The position numbers and the translations under genes were made by a program. Source: Antilocapra americana (Eukaryota > Chordata > Mammalia > Artiodactyla > Antilocapridae). From it: 64,000 nt of DNA. Every line of letters starts with the position of its first letter. Position 1 is the stretch's first letter. The notes below the pieces were generated by a model that was given only the letters and a program-made list of their open reading frames with translations, ran no database searches and was not told the origin of the DNA. Where the stretch lies: positions 64,315,213 to 64,379,212 of the forward strand of contig ML662442.1 of NCBI GenBank assembly GCA_007570785.1, written 5' to 3'. Shown piece after piece: positions 11,566 to 21,295 of the stretch.

Positions 11566-13442
11566 AGGTACTCATAAGAATGTATGTCATAGGAATTAGA
11601 GGCAGTAACGTCTTGGGAAGACCTTGAAGCTTCATTTCAGGCAAAGTATTTCTAGGGCCACTAAATGGAGGACAGAAGACAGAGACAAGTCCGAGCGCCT
11701 GAAAGCGTCAGTCGCCTGGTAAAGCCAGGATGCACCTCCACCTCACAGGGTCCCTCAACAGTGACCCATTTCCCATTTCAAGCCTTACTGACACCTTAAC
11801 TAGTGATTGTTGATTATCAAGACACTTGATTATCAAACCATCATGGATGATGTTAGTAGGTGGACTAATGCCCAGCAAAAATATATCGAGTTCTGATCGT
11901 TGAGCTTGTAAATGACATCTTAATAGTAAGTACTATTGGTGAATTTAAAAACAGGGGATGTCAGAATGGAAAGAGATAATTTAATCTGAAGCAACTACAA
12001 TTAAAGTAGCTTAATGTTGCAAAGCATATGTCTACTTAATACTTTGCTAAGGTCTCCCCCAGGATGCTGGAAAGAGCTCACCAAGTGAGGGATGCTATCG
12101 TGTAAGTCTCATTAACCTCCCAGTGAAGCCACCCCGGCAACCACGCAATCTCTTTTCTTCTAATTTAAAGAAGTGGTTCACTGACTAAGCTTATAAGATG
12201 TGATCCAAGAGAGATTCCTTTATATTTTACTTTGTATTCTACTCTTTATACTACTTTATCTTCTACTCTACAGTTGATGGTGACTTGAGGATAACCAATT
12301 CTTATTTCAAGCCATTATTTTCCCCAATTAACAGTAGATTCTAAAGAAGTCACCTCTTTTAACTGATATTTTCATCTTCTTTCAGCTCTGAAGAAGCAGA
12401 TAAAAGTAGTACATTGGCCTCTCTGTACCCTCCACCTTAATTGTTTTCTTAGATCTAAAGCCATCTTCACATGAAGCAGGTAATAATATTATTGGCAGCG
12501 TTTCAAAACAGAAGGATTTGTACCAAAAAATGCTTCACACCCTAATGGGATATCTGTCATCAAACTATTTTCACCTAAAGGTTTCAAAACACTTGGAGCA
12601 TGGATTATGCAATGATGTTTGGGTTGAAAAAATATGCCATTTTCAAGAATATTTTAAATTTCTGAGAACCTTAGAGATTTAAAGCTTTATGCTAGTCTAT
12701 GATACAGCTGTAGAGTGTAAATCATCTATCTTTTTGTTTTGTTCATCATATGGCTCTGTTTTTTTATCTTCTTGTTGCTTGAGAGTATGAATGAAATAAC
12801 AAAATGGAAACTGAGTTTGTTTATCCTTGACTCTGATAAGATGCCAAAGCTATAATATTGCTGAAACCTTAAGCAGTCACACAAAACTCATAAGAAATTT
12901 TAATAATTTTCAAAAATTAAGAAGCAGAAAACTTAATTAAAATTTCCACATAGTTCATACTCAATAAATACTTGTTGACTCATATTTTAAAAAGAAAACT
13001 ATAAAAATGCAAAACTACATTTGAGGAATGCCCTTTTGCAGTATTTTTGTAGCAGTTGAAACTGGGTGATGAGTACAAGGACGTTCATTCTACCATTTAG
13101 TCTGCTTTGTAAATATTTGAAATTTTTCTTAATAATTTTTTTTTTATGAAAACTTTCCAGGTTTGTTTGGTAATCTGCTTTCTGGGGATCCCAACCTGTG
13201 AAAAAACTATGAAACTAGAATCTATATTTCCCTCTCTTTTTAATCTCTCTAATAACTAATCAGACAATTAATAAATTAAGCAGATGTTTATAAATATTTA
13301 TTCTGGGCTGGAATAGTCCTAGTCCTTGTCAGGCTCTGGAGATCCCTTAAGAAGCTTACAGTATTGTTAGATGATACAAACCATAGGTCCTAGGAGTAGA
13401 CAATACATTCAGTGAAGAGTAGGGCATAAAGGAAGATAAAGG

Positions 13443-13445
<3 letters not shown>
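11566..13445. other. Unassigned; small L2-like scrap near 12950-12985
   Basis: Long AT-rich stretch with no recognisable gene. 'actcaataaatacttgttg' near 12958 resembles the 3' end of L2. A 1.9-kb block this free of young repeats is comparatively clean for this window. Confidence 0.35.

Positions 13446-13507
<62 letters not shown>
13446..13507. repeat. GT microsatellite
   Basis: About 31 dinucleotide units of GT, interrupted once by AT near 13481. It is long enough to be length-polymorphic. Confidence 0.97.
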
Positions 13508-13557
13508 AAGGCAGGTCAAATATTGTATCTCAGGAATGCATTAGAGACTGCTTCATG

Positions 13558-13572
13558 GAAAAGTGACTCTGA
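13558..13572. repeat. Target-site duplication, left copy
   Basis: GAAAAGTGACTCTGA; the identical right copy is at 13680-13694, flanking the L1 3'-UTR stub. Confidence 0.93.
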
Positions 13573-13679
13573 GTAATTAATCAACAGGGACCTGTTGTAC
13601 AGGGAACTCTGCACCATATTCTGGAATAACCTAAATGGAGAAAAAATTCAAAAAAGAATAGAAAATGAAATTTAAAAAA
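13573..13679 (+). mobile_element. L1 3'-UTR stub, heavily 5'-truncated
   Basis: Contains the L1 3' UTR phrases 'gttgtacagggaactctgc' and 'aacctaaatggagaaaa' followed by an A-rich tail. It is bounded by a perfect 15-bp TSD (GAAAAGTGACTCTGA) at 13558-13572 and 13680-13694. Only about 107 bp were copied. Confidence 0.88.
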
Positions 13680-13714
13680 GAAAAGTGACTCTGAAGATAT
13701 GGTTGGTGAAATCC

Positions 13715-13972
13715 TACCTACTCTTTAAATCCAGCTCAAATTCTATTTCTTATATCCTTGATTTCAATTACCAAACAAAAATATCTATTTCCACTGTGTA
13801 CAGTAACCCTTTGCTTCTACATGTCATTTCAATTATATCTCTTGTTATTGTACTGTAAGCTCTTTGAGATGAAGAACTGTTTTACGTGTCTTTGCAACCT
13901 TCAGATCCTTCTAGAAAAGTGACTTGAATATTACAGGGACTCAGTAAAAGTATGCTGAATAAAATAAAACAG
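13715..13972 (+). repeat. L2 3' end
   Basis: 'aaatccagctcaaattc' near the start and 'tactgtaagctctttgaga' then 'gggactcagtaaaagtatgctgaataa' near the end follow the order of the LINE L2 3' region. It is diverged, as expected for an element of this age. Confidence 0.65.
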
Positions 13973-14939
13973 ATCATCCTTCTACTTTATTGCTACATGA
14001 AATAATTTTGTCATATCATTTGACATTTGAGTTTACACGTGTGCCTTTGCTGGCAGTCAATAGTGATTTAGGAAAGAGTGCTGGTCTAAAAGAAAAATAT
14101 GTCAAGTTGGAAAGAGAAACTTTTTTGTCAAAAATGGACACTGCTCTTTTCAAAGAGCTATAAATAAATGCCCTAATTTTTCTGCTCACTCAAAGAGGCA
14201 CATTGTCTTGCTCAGTACAGTCCTGAATGTTAATTGTGTTCTCTTGAAAGCACCTGGGATCCAAAGGCTTTTCCTTCTCAGGCTTTTGCACAAGAGTTTT
14301 TTATCAACTGCATAGAATTTGGAATAACCCAATTCTGTCACTTGGTGGGAACAAATAATTAAAAGAAAGTTGGCTGACAGAGATAAGAAGCACAAAAAAA
14401 AGGAAAAAGCAAAGCATAGGAAAAATATGGTCAGTGAGGTACTTTCCTGACACTTTGTTAGTTATGAATGAGGTAGTATTTTTTTTTTTTTTTTTTTTGC
14501 TTTGAACTTGATCAATTCAAGGCCATTCCTAACGCCTTTAAAGTTTAAAGTTCTGGTTTAAAGTTTAAAGTTCTGGCCCAGCTAGTAAAGCACTTGAAGG
14601 CCCACACAAGAGAGTATATTAGTAAAGCTTCTAATGGAAAACAGCAAAAGCACAAGCAATGACGACTTGACACGCTAACTGGGAGACTGAGTAGACCCTA
14701 AAGCCTGCTACTCCTTCAACACTTACGGCTAACCATTTTTTAGCCATTGCACTGAAACAAGCAATTTAGAAATGAATTCCACTGTGAGAAATAAACAATA
14801 ATTCCCAAATAAAGATTTCTGTCATCAATAATTGAGTATTTGCTGACTTTTTTTTTAAAGACAAATCCAGTGAAGACAGAACCACAATGTGATGAGTCAG
14901 GGTTCAATGAAAGTATAACTTACTACACAAAACTGTTTT
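13973..14939. other. Unassigned; poly(T) tract and a 20-bp tandem duplication
   Basis: No gene recognised. Contains a poly(T) run at 14479-14498 and the tandem repeat at 14537-14576. Confidence 0.4.
14537..14576. repeat. Perfect 20-bp tandem duplication
   Basis: Two adjacent identical units, 14537-14556 and 14557-14576. Each contains 'tttaaag' twice followed by 'ttctgg', so the unit itself has an inner 7-bp repeat. Confidence 0.95.
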
Positions 14940-15613
14940 TAAACACTAGAAAACTTGGATTTTGAGAAAATTTTGGGAGATCATTGAGGCTTATTTTTAT
15001 TGTTCTGTCTGTTTTTTTCCTAAGAACAACTAGAAACACTGGATGAAATATCACAAGATACCTCCTTGAAAGTGTCAGAGACCTGCCAAGGTGGCTGTGG
15101 CTTAGGGAGCCCAATACCTCAGAGAGAAGAAAAGCACAATAGTCCGAGTCCAACATGCACCCAGCTTTACCACTTACAGCATTTGCCAATTCATGAGCAG
15201 CACTGTGAAGCTGTGAAACCGGGAACTTCTACCAGTCTTAAGAGATGGGAGTTTAAAAGGATAGATTCTGAAGCTACTGAGGAGGACTAGATTTCAGATG
15301 GGATTTTAGAATGCTATGCACTGAGAGTAGGAGAAACTGGAGATGGAGAAGCCCCAACGATAACTGAAACTCACTCAATTTATGATTAGATTAAGGTGAT
15401 CCATCTTTAACCTAGTTGTTTGCCAGAAAGAAAACCACCATGGAGAAACTTACATTTTACTCAGATTTTTCCCATACCCAATATCTGACATTAAATTTTA
15501 AAAATTATCAGACATATAGGAAACAAAATGAAACGAGTAAATGCCAAGAGAAAAAACAGAAAACATGAATGACCCATAGAAGGTCTGGATTTTGGAGTCC
15601 ACAGACACAGGTG
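14940..15613 (+). mobile_element. Ancient L1 5'-region fragment, part 1
   Basis: Phrases such as 'actggatgaaatatcacaag', 'gtcagagacctgccaaggtg' and 'attatcagacatataggaaac' resemble the 5' UTR/5' region of old L1M elements. The same region resumes at 16446 after a young L1 ('attaataagttgaagaaatt', 'ggagaatttcagtagagg'), which supports one older element split in two. The two small frames here are not genes. Confidence 0.5.
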
Positions 15614-15625
15614 AAAAATAGCTGT

Positions 15626-16097
15626 CAGAATAGCTGCAATCCAAAAATCTACAAGCAATAAATGCTGGAGAGGATGTGGAGAAAAGGGAACCCTGTTACA
15701 CTGTTGGTGGGAATGCAAACTAGTACAGCCGCGATGGAAAACAGTGTGGAGATTCCTTAAAAAACTGCAAATGGAACTGCCATATGACCCAGCAATCCCA
15801 CTGCTGGGCATACACACCGAGGAAACCAGAATTGAAAGAGCCACGTGTACCCCAATGTTCATCGCCGCATTGTTTACAATAGCCAGGACATGGAAGCAAC
15901 CTAGATGCCCATCAACTGACGAATGGATAAGAAAGCTGTGGTACATATACACAATGGAATATTACTCAGCATTAAAAAAAAATTCATTTGATGCAGTTCT
16001 ACTCAGGTGGACGGAACTGGAGCCTATTATCCAGAGTGAAGTAAGCCAGAAGGAAAAACCACAATACAGTATACTAACGCATATATATGGAATTTAG
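15626..16097 (+). pseudogene. L1 ORF2 C-terminal remnant
   Basis: The frame is open from the truncation point to the natural stop at 16095-16097, although the first ATG is only at 15744. It includes the cysteine-rich region (CWRGC followed by H and C) and the conserved '[13 protein letters not shown]' and 'YYSALKKN' segments that close ORF2 in mammals. The endonuclease and RT domains are absent, so it is inert. Confidence 0.88.
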
Positions 16098-16433
16098 AAA
16101 GATGGTAACGAGAACCCTGCATGCGAGACAGCAAAAGGAACGCAGATGTATAGAACAGTCTCGTGGACTCTGTGGATGAGGGCAAGGATGGGATGATATG
16201 GGAGAATGGCATTGAAACATGTTAATTACCATATGTGAAATCAATCACCAGCCCAGGGCTGATGCTCGGGGCTGGTGCACCGAGATGTCCCAAGGGGAGG
16301 GAATCAGGAGGGAGGAGGGAGGACGGAGGGGGGGTCTGGAGGGGGAGCATATGTAAACCCATGGCGGTTTCATGTCAATGTATGGCAAAACCAACACAAT
16401 AAAGTAAAGAAAATTTTAAAAAAAAAGATTAAA
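15626..16433 (+). mobile_element. Young L1, 5'-truncated
   Basis: Ruminant-type L1 entering near the end of ORF2. It continues through the stop at 16095-16097, a G-rich 3' UTR (about 16295-16348) and an A-rich tail. A TSD, AAAAATAGCTGT, is found at 15614-15625 and 16434-16445, which fixes the boundaries. It is closely similar to the L1 at 30980-32296. Confidence 0.93.
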
Positions 16434-16445
16434 AAAAATAGCTGT

Positions 16446-16620
16446 GATTAATAAGTTGAAGAAATTACATGATATGATGGAGAATTTCAGTAGAGGACCA
16501 GAAGACTATATTTTAAAAAATCAAAAGGAAATTGTGAAATCAAAATTTTAAAAACACTAATTAAGAGATCATTATATAGATTCAGTATTATATTAGACAA
16601 GCTGACAAGGATAATGCCTA
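16446..16620 (+). mobile_element. Ancient L1 5'-region fragment, part 2
   Basis: Continues the fragment left of the young L1: 'gattaataagttgaag', 'gatggagaatttcag' and 'gaaattgtgaaatcaaaat' resemble the 5' region of L1M. The right end is uncertain. Confidence 0.45.
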
Positions 16621-16737
16621 TCTGATTGGGGGAGGGAGGGGTAGTGATGTGGGGTATGGGGTGTCTGGTGATGTTCTTTTCCTTTTATATGGTTATACAA
16701 AGTGTTCATTTTATAATAACCCACTAATCTGTACATA

Positions 16738-16931
16738 GGGCTTCCCTGGTGGCTCAGCTGGTAAAGAACCCGCCTGCAATGCGGGAGACTGGGGTTGGAT
16801 CCCTGGGTTGGGAAGCTCCCCTGGAGAAGGGAAAGGCCACCCACTGCAGGATTCTGGCCTGGAGAACCCCATGGACAGTCCATGGGGTCACAGAGTCAGA
16901 CATGACTGTGACTTTCACTCACTTCACTTCC
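16738..16931 (+). mobile_element. Bov-tA SINE
   Basis: Near-complete sense copy: 'gggcttccctggtggctcag' head, 'gggttggatccctgg' B-box region, and a 'tttcactcacttcactt' tail. 'ctgtacat' occurs just left (about 16729-16736) and just right (about 16937-16944), consistent with a TSD. Confidence 0.95.
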
Positions 16932-18879
16932 ATTAAGCTGTACATGCATGATCTGTGTTCTGTTGCATATATGTGTTAACTGATAAGACATTCATTAAAA
17001 TAGATAAACCATCTTCCCAGAGATACTGTGAAATTCTTGGAGTGATGGAGTGTTTCAGGAAGCTGACTTCCTGTAGGTAGGCCAAACATGGAGAGAAAAT
17101 AGGTAAAAGGGCAATAATATTTAAAAAAAAAAAAAAAAAGACTGCAGTGACTTCATTTAGACTGACTTGCTGGATGAACTGCAGCCCCCTGGATGAAACA
17201 CTCCCTGTCTTCAGCCTTTTGATGGACTCCCACAGAATTGAAACACTCAGCTGGTAAAATCACACATCTTCCATTTGTTTGGCTGTGTGATTATAATTCA
17301 GATGTATTTACTACTAACCTGAAACTAAGCCTATTGTACTTGTGCTTTTAATAATATAAGATTTAGTTAAATATTATATAAAGTAATGACAGCTGAGTTC
17401 AAAAAAAGAGAGTTGTTTCTATGAAAATTTGAATGCTTCCTCAATCGAGGTGAGTCTGTAGGAAAGAAAAATAAACAGACTGCACAATGAATAAGGAAAG
17501 TCATTGAGGAATAATCTTTTTGCATGACACACCATTGCCATCTTACCCACTGAGAAGAATGAGTGGACCCATGTGAACATACCTATACTTACATAATAAA
17601 GTAACCCAATAATTACTACTTCATGAGGTTGTCCTGAGGACCAAATTAGTTGATATATCTAAGTGACTTAGACTGGATGGTAGCCATTATTATTAGGCAT
17701 TGATACAGAAAATCCAAAATTTGGATCCAATATCAGATCCAATCTCAGCCCTCCTCTGCCTTTTAAACTCATCTGATAAGGGTTGGACACCAGCCCTTGG
17801 GTGTTCAGGGGATACTCATCAAACTCCCCAGGTTCCAGAGACTTGAGGCAGGGAGAACCAAGCATCCTATTCAGGGTTAGGCTATCGAGTCCATTAACCA
17901 CCAGACCCCAGAAATTCTTTCCACCTTCCTGGCTTCTCCAGCCTCCAACCTCAGTTTGTGTTCAAAACACTATCTTTGAAAATTCCTTCCTCAAATCTTG
18001 TGCAGCCGCTTCAGACCTTACTTTGTACCCTGGCATCTGTTGTCTTGGATCCTCAACTTAAATGAGACAAATATGATCCTCTCTGGTAATTTTTTCTGCA
18101 ACTGTAATGGCCACAAACACTTATCTAATTCATTGATTTGTGTCTGAATGTATAAGTGCTTGCTGAATACTTATTGAATGCTGAATAAATGTACTAATAC
18201 AACTTTCCTATTTGTAGACATAATTTGATTAATTACTTATGATGGAAAACTATTTCCTCTGAGCTCTTTCAGATCAGGTTAAACTGTCTTGTCAGGAGGG
18301 GTTTGAACTAACTGTCTTGAGACTGGTGGTCAAGACTACTGCTGTGGCCCGTGGTAGCCTTTTCCATGCCCCTGTTTCTAGACTCAACAGTGCCAAACTT
18401 GTGAACAACATCACAGCTTCTTGTCCCAGAAGCAACTTGCTTTATCTCTTATTCTCTCCTGAATTCCGTAATCCATTCATTTGGGGGCGTTTTAGGTTCT
18501 GAGAAAATGGATGCAAAGCCTGACTCAACATTTTTGTTCTGGCTCCCAGCTGCTAAATAACCCTCCAGTCAGTAGGTGAAAGGGAAGTTTCACTTAACAA
18601 TCAGGCTGCTTCAGACCCCTGCTGTAAAGAAATCAGGCCTTGGAAGGATTCCAAGGCATGGGATCCGGAGACACCACATCTGGGCTGGGTGAAGCAGAGA
18701 CACACAGTCTTGGGAACCAGGCATGGTAACTGCAGTCTCCACAGATGGGAGGAGGTGAGCCGCTGGGCAACGAGCAGCAGTTGTTACCCACAAACGACTC
18801 TCCTGCTGGAGGGACAGAGCTGATCCCTTACCCACCACGCTGAGAACAGAGCCGAAGTCCTCACTTCACCTAAGGGTTC
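16932..18879. other. Unassigned; poly(A) run 17123-17139
   Basis: No gene recognised. Frames of 92 codons (17783-18061) and 77 codons on the other strand are not recognisable. 'gaatacttattgaatgctgaataaatg' type text near 18160 is L2-like. Confidence 0.35.
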
Positions 18880-19002
18880 ATATCATCCTCACCTCGACCC
18901 CTTCCCTGGCTGGGGCCACTCCAGCCACACTGGCCTTCTCGGTGTTACTCAAACAAGGCAGCTCACACCTTTCTCAGCCTCATCACCTGCTTCTCTTTTC
19001 AT
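18880..19002 (+). repeat. L2 fragment, part 1 of 3
   Basis: 'ctggggccactccagccaca' and 'ctggccttctcggtgttact' match an old LINE2-like 3' region. The element is interrupted by an L1 at about 19003 and resumes at 19647. Confidence 0.6.
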
Positions 19003-19533
19003 CATTTTTTTTTTGTTTAACATTTTTAGTGAAGCACGGTTGCCTTACAATGTTGTGTTAGTTTCTGCTTTACAGCAAATATCGCCTCTTTTTTGTAGTT
19101 TCTTCCCATTGAGGTCACCACAGAGCACGAGTTACCTGTGCCGTACAGCAGGTCCTCATTAGTTATGTATTTATACGTAGTATTTATGTCAAACCCAGTC
19201 TCCCAGTTCATCCCCTCTCTTCCCCCTTGGTAGCCATATGTTCCTTATGTTTGTTTCTCTATTTCTGCTTTGCAAATAAAATCATCTGTACTGCTTTTCT
19301 AGATTCCACATATGTGCATTACTGTATGTTATTTGTTTTTCTCTTTCTGACTTGTTTCAGTCTGTGTGACAGTTGCTGGTCCATCCATATCTCTGCAAAT
19401 GGCACATTTTCATTCCTTTTTATTGCCAAGTAATATTCCATTGTGTGTGTGTGTGTGTGTGTGCGTGTGTGTGTGTACACCACAAATCTTCTTTATCCAT
19501 TCCTCTGTTGATAGGCATTTAGGTTGCTAGTTT
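19003..19533 (-). mobile_element. L1 with 5' inversion, main (antisense) arm
   Basis: Poly(T) at about 19004-19014 marks the 3' end. Going right it runs through the L1 3' UTR and the ORF2 end in reverse ('gtaatattccattgtgtg', 'cattcctctgttgataggc'). At about 19534 the orientation flips. A GT run (19441-19476) has grown inside it. Flanking 'tgcttctcttttcat' (18988-19002) and 'tgcttttctctctat' (19647-19661) agree at 11 of 15 positions and are a plausible eroded TSD. Confidence 0.85.
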
Positions 19534-19646
19534 CCTTAAAAAACTAAAAACAACAGAAAATAACCATATGACTTAGCAATCCAATTTCTGGGCATATAGC
19601 CTGAGAAAACCATAACTCAAAAAAATACATGTACTCCAATGCACGT
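19534..19646 (+). mobile_element. L1 with 5' inversion, inverted (sense) arm
   Basis: 'tccttaaaaaactaaaaac', 'accatatgacttagcaatcc' and 'ctgggcatatagcctgaga' are L1 ORF2 in sense orientation, taken from just upstream of where the antisense arm begins. This adjacency in the L1 map with opposite orientation is the hallmark of twin-primed reverse transcription. Confidence 0.83.
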
Positions 19647-19857
19647 TGCTTTTCTCTCTATCTAGAAATGACTTTCCACAGGCCTGTGCATGGCTCACTC
19701 TAATTTCTTCCAGATTTCTGCTCTAATACCATTTCTTCTTCAAAGGAGACTTTGTTAACCATTTTACTTTAAAAAGCTCCCAGCCCCCTAATCGAGTCAC
19801 TGTATTCCTTCATCCTGCTGTATTGCAATGCACCAGTCCCTATCTGATGCATTCTTT
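19647..19857 (+). repeat. L2 fragment, part 2 of 3
   Basis: 'tgcatggctcactctaatt' and 'ttctgctctaataccattt' continue the L2 begun at 18880. The element is broken again by an L1 3' end at about 19858. Confidence 0.65.
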
Positions 19858-20174
19858 TATTTATTTATTTATTTTGGTTGGAGGCTAATTACTTTACAAT
19901 ACTGTAGTGGTTTTTGCCATACATTGACATGAATCAGCCATGGGTGTACATGTGTTCGCCATCCTGAACCCCCCTCCCACCTCCCTCCCCATCCCATCCC
20001 TCAGGGTCATCCCAGTGCACCAGCCCTAAGCACCCTGTCTCATGCATCAAACCTGGACTGGCGATCTGTTTCACATATGATAATACACATGTTTCAATGC
20101 TATTCTCGCAAATCATCCCACCCTTGCCTTCTCCCAGAGTCCAAAAGACTGTTCTTTACATCTGTGTCTCTTTG
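19858..20174 (-). mobile_element. L1 3' end, 5'-truncated
   Basis: Begins with a T-rich tail ('ttatttatttatttt'), then the reverse complement of the ruminant L1 3' UTR ('ttggaggctaattactttac', 'gtagtggtttttgccatac', a C-rich tract, 'ctggactggcgatctg'). It ends inside 'ctgttctttacatctgtgtc'. 'tgcattcttttat' on the left (about 19848) and 'tgcattcatttttat' on the right (about 20174) look like the TSD, inside an L2. Confidence 0.87.
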
Positions 20175-20315
20175 CATTCATTTTTATCTATTTGCATATT
20201 TTCTGAATCCTTCCCTTGAGAGTAAGCTTCATGAGGGCAGAGGCTTTATCTGTGGCTGTTTCCAGTACCTTGAACACTTAGTAAGTGTTCCATAAATATT
20301 TCTTGAATATTATCT
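20175..20315 (+). repeat. L2 3' end, part 3 of 3
   Basis: 'gagagtaagcttcatgaggg', 'cagaggctttatctgtgg' and 'taagtgttccataaatattt' are the characteristic end of L2. It is continuous with the parts at 18880 and 19647 once both L1 insertions are removed. Confidence 0.75.
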
Positions 20316-20499
20316 TGAGTATTATCCTCTTTGTTTTCATTTTTGTTTGTTTTCATCAAGTATCTCATATGTGCACAGAAGCCTGAGTGTGACTAGCAAG
20401 CTAAGTTGTGGGAAAGCCTTATAACTCAAACTTGGACCATCAGGACTGACACTACAAAAATGGAGCCTCTGGCTTTCTCTAAAACCACACAAGGAAATG

Positions 20500-20860
20500 A
20501 CTGTATATTAGTGTCCCGTGGCTGCCACAGTAAACTACCACAAAGTAGGTGGCTTAAGGGCTTCCCTGGTGGCTCAGATGGTAAAGACTCCTCCTGCAAC
20601 ATGGGAGACTTGGGTTCAGTCTCTGGGTTGGGAAGATCCCCTGGAGGAGGGCATGGCAACCCACTCCTGTTTTCTTGCCTGAAGAATCTCCATGGACAGA
20701 GGAGCCTGGCAGGCTGCAGTACACTGGGTTGCAAAGAGTCAGACATGACTGAGTGACTGAGCACAGCACTGGTGGCTTAAAACAACAGAAATGTATTTCC
20801 TCACAGTTTTGGAGGTAAGAAGTTCAACATCAAAACGTCAGCAGGGCCATACTCCACTCT
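20500..20860 (-). mobile_element. MaLR-type LTR piece, minus, split by a SINE
   Basis: 'attagtgtcccgtggctgcc' and 'actaccacaaagtaggtgg' before the SINE, then 'ttaaaacaacagaaatgtat', 'ttcctcacagttttggagg' and 'cagcagggccatactcc' after it, are the reverse complement of an MLT1-like LTR 3' half. The Bov-tA at 20558-20769 interrupts it. Confidence 0.75.
20558..20769 (+). mobile_element. Bov-tA SINE
   Basis: Full-length sense copy, from 'gggcttccctggtggctcag' to 'gactgagtgactgagcac'. A TSD of GGTGGCTTAA is seen at 20548-20557 and 20771-20780. Frames of 71-116 codons on both strands across it are SINE artefacts. Confidence 0.96.
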
Positions 20861-20862
20861 GC

Positions 20863-21287
20863 TCCAAAGATATATCGAAAGTCCTAACCCACAGTATCAG
20901 ACTGTCATCATATTTGGAAATAGAATCTTTACAGAGGCAATCAAGTTAAAATGAGATTATCAGGATGAACCCTCATTCAATCTGTCTAGTGTCTATATGA
21001 AAAGGGAAAATTTAGACACAGAGACAAACAGGTACAGAGGAAAGACAGACATGCGAAGATGGAGGGCTGGAATGATCCATGGGTAAGCCAAGGAACACCA
21101 AGGATCGCTGGCAACTTCTGTGAGCTAGGAAGAGGCGAGGAAGGACCCTTCCCTATCAGTCTCATGGTCCTGCCAAACCTTGATTTCAGACTTCTGGCCT
21201 CCAGAACTGTGAGATAATAAATGTCTGTTGCTTTCAGCCACCTAGTTTCCAGTACTTTGTTATGGCTGCCCTGGAAAATTAACATAA
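20863..21287 (+). mobile_element. MaLR-type LTR (MLT1-like), plus
   Basis: 'ccaaagatatatcgaaagtc', 'atttggaaatagaatcttta', 'gagctaggaagaggcgagga', 'cttgatttcagacttctggc', 'ctccagaactgtgag' and a terminal 'gttatggctgccctgg' follow the LTR in sense order. It lies directly next to a minus-strand LTR piece of the same family, so the two form an inverted pair. Confidence 0.82.
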
Positions 21288-21295
21288 GCCCTGAC

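Noticed and set aside
16738..16931. tRNA gene candidate from A/B-box-like sequence
   Set aside because: The tRNA-like head belongs to the Bov-tA SINE; no cloverleaf-forming mature tRNA was found here or in the other SINE heads.
20406..20769. Overlapping frames of 116, 112 and 71 codons
   Set aside because: They run through a Bov-tA SINE in which several frames are naturally open; similar peptides recur at other Bov-tA copies.
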